Assembly: GCF_004138495.1 (NCBI RefSeq)
Contig: NZ_ML142860.1
Location: 42,417-53,583 of the forward strand
Length of the DNA stretch: 11,167 nt
DNA from: Phytoactinopolyspora endophytica
GTDB lineage: Bacteria; Actinomycetota; Actinomycetes; Jiangellales; Jiangellaceae
Direction of reading: 5' to 3'
Shown in pieces: positions 5,636-11,167 of the stretch; position 1 is the stretch's first letter; each line of letters begins with the position of its first letter. The position numbers and the translations under genes are program-made. The notes beneath the pieces are model-generated. The model was not told the origin of the DNA. It searched no databases and saw nothing but the letters and a program-made list of their open reading frames with translations.

Positions 5636-6022
5636 ATGGCGCGCCTGCGTGACGTGGTGTTCGATTGCCGGAGCCCGGCGTCGCTAGCCCGCTTCTGGGC
5701 CGCGGCACTGGATGGTTACCGCGTCGCGCCGTACGACGACGAGGAGCTGGCACGCCTGCGGAGCATCGGCATCGATGACCCGGAAGATGATCCCTCCGTG
5801 CTGGTCGAGCCGGTGTCGGGTGACGGTCCCCGTGTGTGGTGCAACCTCGTTCCGGAGTCGAAGGTGGTTAAGAACCGCGTACACCTCGACCTCGCGGCCG
5901 ACGATGCGGAGGCGGAACTGAGACGCCTCCTCGACCTCGGCGCCTCCGTCGTGTCGCGGGATGAGCAGGGGTGGATCGTCATGACCGACCCGGAAGGCAA
6001 CGAGTTCTGCCTGATGTCCTGA
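5636..6022 (+). CDS. VOC-family (glyoxalase-like) protein
   Basis: The 128-residue product matches the short Glyoxalase_6-type VOC proteins common in actinomycetes: N-terminal VVFDCRSPASLARFWAAALDGY (residues 7-28), central GPRVWCNLVPESKVVKNRVHLDL (64-86) and C-terminal GWIVMTDPEGNEFCLMS (112-128). VOC folds bind metal or small ligands at His and Glu positions; His83 and Glu123 are the visible candidates, but the reaction is unknown. I chose ATG 5636 because the conserved domain begins right there. An in-frame GTG at 5588 overlaps the previous stop as GTGA and would add 16 residues and couple it to the nuclease pair. No clear Shine-Dalgarno precedes ATG 5636; GATAAT (5626-5631) could be a promoter element. 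A link to the nuclease pair is only positional. Confidence 0.82.
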   Translation: MARLRDVVFDCRSPASLARFWAAALDGYRVAPYDDEELARLRSIGIDDPEDDPSVLVEPVSGDGPRVWCNLVPESKVVKNRVHLDLAADDAEAELRRLLDLGASVVSRDEQGWIVMTDPEGNEFCLMS

Positions 6023-6057
6023 ACGAGGCGGCCGTCGGGGCGCCCGTCCACCGAGAC

Positions 6058-6078
6058 CGGGGCCCCGAGGTGACGTCA
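6058..6078. repeat. Two short palindromes in the convergent intergenic gap
   Basis: CGGGGCCCCG (6058-6067) and TGACGTCA (6071-6078) lie between the VOC gene and the convergent oxidase gene. Neither has the loop and T-tract of an intrinsic terminator. They may be chance in GC-rich DNA. No gene is seen in the 91-base gap. Confidence 0.3.
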
Positions 6079-6113
6079 TAGATGCTCCCAACGCACTGCC
6101 GGAATCCCTGGCC

Positions 6114-7499
6114 TTACGAGTCGAGAGCGGGCGGAATGTTGTGGTTCAGCCGGAAGAGGTTGGACGGGTCGTACACACCCTTGAGAACGGAAAGGCGCTG
6201 ATAGTCCGTCGGTTCGTATGCCGCCCGGATCTCATCCCGCGTTGCGTGCTCTCCGGCCAGGAAGTTGACATAGCGGCCCACAGTCCACGGCTGCAGAAGC
6301 TTCAGCACATGCCCGTGGACATCGCGTGCGACCTTCACGTCCGTGCCGGTGAGCGGTGTGATGACGCCGACGAGGTACTGAGCGTCGCGGTGCCCGACGG
6401 CGTTCGGAACGGCCGGTGGCCGGCTCAACGCCCCACCAAGGTGACGTATGTCGAGGATGCAGGGCACCGTGGCGTCCCCTCGGCTGACATCGCGCAGGGC
6501 GGCGATGGGCGCGTCGTCCAAGTCGCTCAGCATGGCGTTCACCATCGTGCTTGCCTGAGGGTCGGTCGGATCGTTGCAGATCGACTCCGACTCCGTGTAT
6601 GACATCTCCGTGACCATATCGATCAACCGCGGCCCTGCGTCGCGTAGTGGTGCGATCAGCCGTTCTCCGTCGGCCATGTCACCCACATAAGCGATGCGAA
6701 CCTGTACGACGTTGCGGCCGGGAATGACCGCGACCGACGACGTCATCTCGTCCGGCACTGTGGTGGTCCAGTCCCGCCAGACCCGCAGCACGTCCGGGAC
6801 GTCGTCGGCGTCGAAGTACAGCCCTCCGCCGAAGATCCGCGAAACCTGGACCAGCTCGATCTCCATACCGGTCACAACGCCGAAGTTGCTTCGTCCGCCG
6901 CGCAGGGCCCAGAACAGGTCTGGCTCGGACTCTTCGGTTACGTGCCGCAACCGGCCGTCGGCGGTAACGACGTCGATGCGGCGCACGTAGTCGGCGGCGT
7001 AACCGAACGTGCGGCCGAGCAGCCCAATTCCGCCTCCAAGCGTGTACGAGACCGCGCCGACATGTGGAGAGGAACCGCTGATCGGCGCCAGGCCGAACGG
7101 CGCAGCGGCCTCGATCACCTGCTGCCACCGTACGCCGGCCTCGATCCAGGCGCTGCCGGCCTCCGGCTTGACCTCCACACCGGCCATACGGCCGGTGGTG
7201 ATCAGCATGCCTGCGGTGGCGGGCTCCGGCGCGCCGTGACCTGTCGCCTGCACGGCGACGGGAAGGCCATTGCGACGCGCATAGGCGACGGCGGCCTGCA
7301 CGTCGGCCGGGCCGGCGGCACCGACGATGATGTCGGGCCGGTGCTGGGCGGCAAGGCTGAAGCCGCTGCGCTCGTCGTCGTAACCGTCCTGGCCAGGAGT
7401 GAGGACGGGACCCTGGAGCATGCGTGCCAGATCGTCGATCCCGCTCGATCCGTCCGGACCCTCGGCGCCGAACAGTGTGCGGATGTCCGTGTCGTCCAT
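6114..7499 (-). CDS. FAD-binding oxidoreductase, berberine bridge enzyme-like (PCMH-type)
   Basis: A 461-residue oxidase that likely uses FAD to oxidise a small organic substrate with O2. The FAD_binding_4 domain spans about residues 54-220: PVAVQATGHGAP (80-91), where His88 matches the histidine that commonly carries covalent FAD; the SYTLGGGIGLLGR loop (151-163); and LFWALRGGRSNFGVVTG (195-211). The C-terminal BBE domain lies at about 410-457, with YVNFLAGE and LKGVYDPSNLFRLNHNI. No cysteine is found in the 147-163 loop where bicovalent relatives carry it, so at most a single covalent link is expected. ATG 7499 is preferred over an upstream in-frame ATG at 7616 because AGAAGGAG lies 8 bases before it. 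There is no twin-arginine or Sec signal, so a cytoplasmic location is inferred. The substrate is unknown. The gene is divergent from a WYL regulator that probably controls it. Confidence 0.92.
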   Translation of the reverse strand: MDDTDIRTLFGAEGPDGSSGIDDLARMLQGPVLTPGQDGYDDERSGFSLAAQHRPDIIVGAAGPADVQAAVAYARRNGLPVAVQATGHGAPEPATAGMLITTGRMAGVEVKPEAGSAWIEAGVRWQQVIEAAAPFGLAPISGSSPHVGAVSYTLGGGIGLLGRTFGYAADYVRRIDVVTADGRLRHVTEESEPDLFWALRGGRSNFGVVTGMEIELVQVSRIFGGGLYFDADDVPDVLRVWRDWTTTVPDEMTSSVAVIPGRNVVQVRIAYVGDMADGERLIAPLRDAGPRLIDMVTEMSYTESESICNDPTDPQASTMVNAMLSDLDDAPIAALRDVSRGDATVPCILDIRHLGGALSRPPAVPNAVGHRDAQYLVGVITPLTGTDVKVARDVHGHVLKLLQPWTVGRYVNFLAGEHATRDEIRAAYEPTDYQRLSVLKGVYDPSNLFRLNHNIPPALDS

Positions 7500-7507
7500 G
7501 AGAGAAG

Positions 7508-7515
7508 CTCCTTCT
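7508..7515 (-). promoter_or_regulatory. Ribosome binding site of the FAD oxidase gene
   Basis: On the minus strand, AGAAGGAG sits 8 bases before ATG 7499. It decides the start in favour of the 461-residue protein over a 500-residue version starting at 7616, whose extra N-terminus would run through the divergent promoter region. Confidence 0.8.
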
Positions 7516-7597
7516 GATCGATGGGTGCCGGGTGTGCCCGGGGGAGTCCGCGGTTGGACCCGTTGCCGGGCATAGTGACGACCGTAGACGGCGTTGA

Positions 7598-7612
7598 GGA
7601 CATAACTTGTCC
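7598..7612. promoter_or_regulatory. Candidate operator GGACA-N5-TGTCC in the divergent promoter region
   Basis: GGACATAACTTGTCC is a perfect 5-base dyad with a 5-base centre. A second small dyad CTTG-N4-CAAG overlaps its right side (7606-7617). It lies between the FAD oxidase start (7499) and the WYL regulator start (7637), where an autoregulating repressor or activator would bind. TAACTT (7603-7608) within it could be the regulator's own -10. The dyad is seen; its function is inferred. Confidence 0.5.
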
Positions 7613-7636
7613 GCAAGGTATGCCAGAGTGGGTGTG

Positions 7637-8614
7637 ATGAGGAACATGCCTGCCCGCATGCTGCAGATGCTGTCGCTCATGCAGAGCCGGCGTGAATGGT
7701 CAGGCGGCGAGCTGGCCGAGCGGCTCGGCGTGACGGAGCGCACCATCCGCCGCGATGTCGCGCGTCTGCGCGAGCTCGGCTACCCCGTCCAAGGGACGAC
7801 CGGGACGGTCGGCGGCTACCGTCTGGAGTCCGGCACCCGTGTTCCGCCGCTTCTCCTCGACGATGACGAGGCGGTCGCCATCGCCGTCGCCCTGAAGACT
7901 GCCGCGGCGGGGGTGAACGGGATCGAGGAGACGGCGGTCCGGGCCCTGGTCAAGCTGGAACAGGTCCTCCCGGCGCGGCTGCGAGCGCAGGTGGCCACGG
8001 TGGGCGACGCGATCGTCTCGGCGCAGCGTCCCGACGGCCCCCGGGCCGACCCTGACGTGCTGGGAGTGGTCGCGACGGCGTGCCGGGACAACGACGTGCT
8101 CACCTTCCGCCATCAGCGCCGCGGCGACGGTGCCGACGCTGCGAGACGTGTCGAACCGTACAGCCTGGTCATGTCCTACGACCGGTGGTATCTGCTCGCG
8201 TACGACCTGCACCGCGACGATTGGCGCACCTTCCGGGTCGACCGGATCAACGACGCAACGCTCACCGGGAGACGGTTCGACCCCCGGGAGCTGCCGGCGG
8301 AAAGTGCAGCGGCGTATGTGGCACTCACCATCGCGAAGGCACCGTACCGCTACACCCTCGACGTAGTCGTCGCGGCGCCGGCCGAGGCCGTGACGTCGCG
8401 CCTGCGTGCGCTGGTGACAGAGCGGGTCGAGCCGAATGGTGACGGCACCTGCACCGTGCGACTCGGCGCTGACCGGCCCGAGATCCTCGCGCAGCGGCTG
8501 GTCGCGCTGGACGCCGATTTCTCCGTCGAGGGTCCGTCCGACGTGCTCGAGTACCTGCGATCCGTGGGGCATCGGCTGATCGCGGCCACGCGTGCCGGGG
8601 ACCAGGGCGGCTGA
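7637..8614 (+). CDS. WYL-domain transcriptional regulator with N-terminal helix-turn-helix (YafY/DeoR-like)
   Basis: The 325-residue product has an HTH_11-type winged helix at about residues 6-70 (RMLQMLSLMQSRREWSGGELAERLGVTERTIRRDVARLRELGYPVQ), a linker, a WYL domain with RWYLLAYDLHRDDWRTFRVDRI (183-204), and a C-terminal WCX-like region. WYL domains sense small ligands or nucleic acid ends. Members beside metabolic genes usually act as local repressors or activators; here the divergent FAD oxidase is the obvious target, with the GGACA-N5-TGTCC dyad as a candidate site. The start is uncertain: ATG 7637, ATG 7646, GTG 7628 and TTG 7607 are all in frame and none has a well-placed Shine-Dalgarno. 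ATG 7637 or 7646 best fits family N-termini. Length is normal for the family. The gene ends 28 bases from the convergent transporter operon with no terminator visible between them. Confidence 0.92.
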   Translation: MRNMPARMLQMLSLMQSRREWSGGELAERLGVTERTIRRDVARLRELGYPVQGTTGTVGGYRLESGTRVPPLLLDDDEAVAIAVALKTAAAGVNGIEETAVRALVKLEQVLPARLRAQVATVGDAIVSAQRPDGPRADPDVLGVVATACRDNDVLTFRHQRRGDGADAARRVEPYSLVMSYDRWYLLAYDLHRDDWRTFRVDRINDATLTGRRFDPRELPAESAAAYVALTIAKAPYRYTLDVVVAAPAEAVTSRLRALVTERVEPNGDGTCTVRLGADRPEILAQRLVALDADFSVEGPSDVLEYLRSVGHRLIAATRAGDQGG

Positions 8615-8642
8615 GCCCGGGCACGCTGCGACGGCCTAAGTG

Positions 8643-9755
8643 TCAGATCGTCGGCATGGCCTCGGGGCGCGGACCTCGCCAGGCGTCGCGCAGCGACCCG
8701 GCGGAAGCAGCGGACGTGCTGTCCAACGGGAAATGGCACGCGACCTGGTGACCGTTCCCCGCATCGGTGAGCTTCGGCTCGACCTCCGCGCACCTCGCCT
8801 CGGCCCGCGGGCACCGCGTGCGGAACCGGCAACCGCTCGGCGGATGTAGCGGCGACGGCGGCTCGCCGGACAGCGGCACGGGCCGGCGTGCGACCCCTGT
8901 CTCCAGGTCGAGCACGGGCACCGAATCGAGCAGTGCCCGCGTATACGGGTGACGGGGTGAGTCGTACAGCTCCTCGGCCGGACCGATCTCGGCCAGCTGC
9001 CCGAGGTGCATGACGGCGACACGGTCGCTGACCTGCTTGACGGTCGCCAGATCGTGCGCGATGAACAGGTACGCCAGCCCGAGCTCGGCGCGCAGCTTCT
9101 CGAAGAGGTTGAGCACCTGCGCCTGGATGAGCACGTCCAGCGACGATATCGCCTCGTCGCAGATGACGAGTGCCGGGTTGAGCGCGATCGCGCGGGCGAT
9201 CGCCACCCGCTGGGCCTGACCGCCTGACAGCTCCATCGGCCGTCCCCGGCGATAGGTACCGGGGTTGAGCCCGACCAGATCGAGCAACTCACCGACTCGT
9301 TCGCTGCGCTGCTGGCGCGTCATGTCGGTGTGTCCGAGCAGCGGCTCGGCCACGACGTCCTCGATGCGCCACCGCGGGTTCAGCGACCCGAACGGATCCT
9401 GGTACACCATCTGCATGTTGGCGCGCACAGCCGTGATGTCGCGCTTCTTCATCCCGTTCAGCTCGCGTCCCTGAAACCGCACCGTCCCCGACTTCGGACG
9501 CTCCACCTGGATGATCGCGCGCGCGAGCGTCGACTTGCCCGACCCCGTCTCGCCGACGACGCCGAGCGTCTCCCCGGACGTGAGGTCGAACGAGACGTCC
9601 GAGACAGCGTGGACGACACCAGTCTTCACGCCGCCCGGTCCACGCGTCGTGTACTCCTGCACGAGGTTGCGTACCTGTAACAACGGCGCGGTGGAGTCCT
9701 CGCCCCCGAGACCGCCGGCCGTCGCCGTGCCCGTTCCCTCCCGGATCTCGGTCAC
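8643..9755 (-). CDS. Oligopeptide/dipeptide ABC transporter ATP-binding protein (DppF/OppF-like)
   Basis: The 370-residue ATPase is the second nucleotide-binding subunit of a peptide-type importer. Motifs: Walker A GETGSGKST (residues 68-76, Lys74), Q-loop Gln119 in VYQDPFGSLNPR, signature LSGGQ (176-180), Walker B LVICDE (196-201), D-loop SSLDVLIQAQ and switch His234 in IAHDL. The C-terminal oligo_HPY region starts at HPYTRALLDSVP (269-280). Cys309, Cys315, Cys322 and Cys340 form the family's four-cysteine set, reported to hold a 4Fe-4S cluster in the mycobacterial Opp ATPase. It starts at GTG 9755, which overlaps the preceding stop as GTGA and has GGAGG 4 bases upstream. The N-terminal ~25 residues are poorly conserved and Gly-rich. 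CDEA replaces the more common CDEP, a tolerated variant. The cargo may be peptides, nickel or sugars; peptides are most likely. Confidence 0.95.
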   Translation of the reverse strand: MTEIREGTGTATAGGLGGEDSTAPLLQVRNLVQEYTTRGPGGVKTGVVHAVSDVSFDLTSGETLGVVGETGSGKSTLARAIIQVERPKSGTVRFQGRELNGMKKRDITAVRANMQMVYQDPFGSLNPRWRIEDVVAEPLLGHTDMTRQQRSERVGELLDLVGLNPGTYRRGRPMELSGGQAQRVAIARAIALNPALVICDEAISSLDVLIQAQVLNLFEKLRAELGLAYLFIAHDLATVKQVSDRVAVMHLGQLAEIGPAEELYDSPRHPYTRALLDSVPVLDLETGVARRPVPLSGEPPSPLHPPSGCRFRTRCPRAEARCAEVEPKLTDAGNGHQVACHFPLDSTSAASAGSLRDAWRGPRPEAMPTI

Positions 9756-10786
9756 GATTCCTCCCTGCCCATGCCGGTCGGATTCCAACATGCGTAACGA
9801 TGTCCTGGCTCGTGCATCTCGAGCGAGGGTTGGACGGCGCATTCCTCAGTCGCACGAGGGCACCGCTCGCGGAACGCGCAGCCTTCTCCGAGCGCACTGA
9901 GGTCTGGCGGCTGGCCCCCGACCACCGCGAGCAGCGCGTGCGCCGGCGTCGTGAGCTGCGGGATGGCGCCGAGCAGTGCCTGGGTGTACGGCATCCGCAC
10001 GTTGCCGAACAGCGTCGTCGTCTCGGCGTGCTCGACAGCCCGGCCCGCGTACATCACGAGCACCTCGTGTGCGTAGCTCGCGGCGAGGCCGATGTCGTGA
10101 CTGATCATGATGATGGCGGTGCCCAGCCGCTCCTGCAGGTCGACGAGGAGCTCCATGATCTGCGCCTGCGTCGTCACGTCGAGCGCGGTGGTCGCTTCGT
10201 CGGCGATGAGGACCTCCGGATCGGCCGCAAGCGCGATCGCGATCAACACGCGCTGCCGCATGCCGCCCGACAGCTGGTGCGGGTATTCGTGGAACCGGCG
10301 CTCCGGCGCGGGCAGCCGCACGAGCTTCAGCAGCTCGACGGCCCGGTCCGCGGCCTCCTTGCGAGTCGTCTTCCGGTGCGTGCGGATCGCCTCGACGACC
10401 TGCGCGCCCGCGCTCATCGTGGGGTTGAGGGACCGCGCCGGATCCTGGAACACCATCGCGACGTGGTCGCCTCGAATCCGGCGCATCGACCTCTCGTCTC
10501 GCCCTATCAGCTCGGTGTCACCGAGCTTGGCCGAGCCCGTCACGAAGGCGCTCGGTGGCAGCAGACCCATGAGCGCGCGCACGCTCACCGACTTGCCCGA
10601 GCCGGACTCGCCGATGATGGCGAGTATGCGACCCGTGCGGACGCGGTAGGAGAGCCCGTTCACGGCATGGACGAGGCGGCCTCCTCGCGAGAACGTGACA
10701 CGCAGGTCCTCGACCGTGAGGACGGTCTCCGGCTCGCCCGCCGCGACGGACGGGGCGTCGATCGTCGTCTTCCCGAGTATCGTCAT
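9752..10786 (-). CDS. Oligopeptide/dipeptide ABC transporter ATP-binding protein (DppD/OppD-like)
   Basis: The 344-residue ATPase pairs with the DppF-like protein encoded directly after it. Visible parts: Walker A GESGSGKSV (residues 59-67, Lys65), Q-loop Gln114 in VFQDPARSLNPTM, signature LSGGM (172-176) followed by RQRV as is typical of DppD, Walker B VLIADE (192-197), D-loop TTALDVTTQAQ, switch His230 in MISHD, and an oligo_HPY-type C-terminus with MPYTQALLGAIPQL (265-278). Cys303, Cys309, Cys316 and Cys333 repeat the four-cysteine arrangement. The start is ATG 10786, overlapping the permease stop as ATGA with a GAG-rich stretch upstream. The longer open frame to 11071 overlaps the permease and is rejected. 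Its end overlaps the next gene by 4 bp, so all three genes form one operon transcribed leftward. Confidence 0.95.
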   Translation of the reverse strand: MTILGKTTIDAPSVAAGEPETVLTVEDLRVTFSRGGRLVHAVNGLSYRVRTGRILAIIGESGSGKSVSVRALMGLLPPSAFVTGSAKLGDTELIGRDERSMRRIRGDHVAMVFQDPARSLNPTMSAGAQVVEAIRTHRKTTRKEAADRAVELLKLVRLPAPERRFHEYPHQLSGGMRQRVLIAIALAADPEVLIADEATTALDVTTQAQIMELLVDLQERLGTAIIMISHDIGLAASYAHEVLVMYAGRAVEHAETTTLFGNVRMPYTQALLGAIPQLTTPAHALLAVVGGQPPDLSALGEGCAFRERCPRATEECAVQPSLEMHEPGHRYACWNPTGMGREES

Positions 10787-11167
10787 CGACCGCTCATCTC
10801 GTCTCGAACGTTCTCGCCCAACAGGTTGAAGGCCAGCACCGTCACCAGCAGTGCGAGGCTGGGCCACAGCACGAGCAGCGGCGTGGCCGACAACGACTGC
10901 TGCCCCTCGAAGATCATGTTCCCCCAGCTCGGATCGGGGGCCGGCACACCGAGACCGAGAAAACTCAGCGCGCCCTCCGTGACGATCACGATGCCCATGC
11001 CGAGCAACGCGAAGTTCAGCATCTGCGGCGTGATGTTGGGCGCGATATGGCGCAGCAGGATGCGCCACCACGGGCTGCCGCTGAGCTCGGCGGCCTGCAC
11101 GAAGGGCATGCTCGTCACGCGCAGCGTCGCCGATCGCGCGACGCGCGCCACAGCGGGGATGCTGAAC
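10783..11167 (-). CDS. ABC transporter permease (DppC/OppC-like), N-terminus outside the window
   Basis: The 128 visible residues are the C-terminal part of a binding-protein-dependent permease; the frame is open to the right edge (FSIPAVARVARSATLRV...). The EAA coupling loop that contacts the ATPases is clear: FVQAAELSGSPWWRILLRHIAPNI. Two hydrophobic helices follow (around MLNFALLGMGIVIVTEGALSFLGLG and LLVLWPSLALLVTVLAFNLLG), with the family's GVPAPDPSWGNMI between them and a C-terminal GENVRDEMSGR that resembles the LGDGLRD end of DppC. The stop overlaps the DppD start by 4 bp. The partner permease and the solute-binding protein should lie further right. Confidence 0.93.
   Translation of the reverse strand, partial: FSIPAVARVARSATLRVTSMPFVQAAELSGSPWWRILLRHIAPNITPQMLNFALLGMGIVIVTEGALSFLGLGVPAPDPSWGNMIFEGQQSLSATPLLVLWPSLALLVTVLAFNLLGENVRDEMSGR

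Noticed and set aside
7500..7616. N-terminal extension of the FAD oxidase
   Set aside because: It would cover the divergent promoter region and the dyad. A strong AGAAGGAG precedes the internal ATG at 7499.
6114..7746. Alternative-frame open frames opposite or within the FAD oxidase gene
   Set aside because: They are Arg/Ala-rich with no domain, whereas the chosen frame has full FAD-binding and BBE motifs.
9756..9842. Upstream extension of the DppF-like ATPase
   Set aside because: It overlaps the end of the DppD-like gene by about 90 bases. GTG 9755 has a GGAGG and the 4-bp overlap usual for this operon.
10787..11071. Upstream extension of the DppD-like ATPase
   Set aside because: It overlaps the permease C-terminus in another frame, is low-complexity, and the family N-terminus fits ATG 10786 with the ATGA overlap.
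1..11167. CRISPR array, insertion sequence ends or rRNA genes
   Set aside because: No regularly spaced repeats, transposase motifs or rRNA sequences were seen on either strand.

Overview
The window is GC-rich, densely packed DNA with GTG starts, 4-bp ATGA/GTGA overlaps, a WYL regulator and a YtrA-type GntR regulator. This points to a filamentous actinomycete (Streptomyces, Streptosporangiales or similar); the genus cannot be read from the sequence. Most of it is chromosomal housekeeping and accessory transport, with one compact island that looks different.

Left block (2-3599, + strand). The tail of a probable YtrA-like GntR repressor overlaps an ABC ATPase, which overlaps a six-helix membrane protein; the three form a regulator-ATPase-permease operon. 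A second ABC exporter of the daunorubicin-resistance (DrrA/DrrB) type follows after about 80 bp.

Middle block (3600-6022, + strand). A tRNA-Pro(GGG) gene with its own TAGAGT-type promoter and a hairpin leader ends in a very strong intrinsic terminator. Directly after it lie two tandem paralogous genes (3933-4718 and 4722-5591). Each encodes two copies of a ~48-residue W[S/T]D...LGLDxSH module followed by a PD-(D/E)XK nuclease domain of the type found in the homing endonuclease I-Ssp6803I. The first copy keeps the expected catalytic residues. The second appears to have lost two of them (E to R, and QxK to QxR), suggesting an active/inactive pair. No group I intron is visible. Their codon use looks less GC3-biased than that of the flanking genes. 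A small VOC (glyoxalase-like) protein follows. This is the most interesting part of the window.

Right block (6114-8614). A berberine-bridge-enzyme-like FAD oxidase (- strand) is divergent from a WYL-domain transcription factor (+ strand). The intergenic region carries a perfect GGACA-N5-TGTCC dyad that is a good operator candidate.

Right end (8643-11167, - strand). This is the distal part of an oligopeptide/dipeptide ABC importer operon: the permease C subunit (cut by the window edge), then the DppD-like and DppF-like ATPases, joined by 4-bp stop/start overlaps. Both ATPases carry the four-cysteine C-terminal region of the family.

No CRISPR array, insertion sequence, rRNA gene or replication origin was seen. 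No stretch longer than 300 bases is without a gene or an RNA feature.
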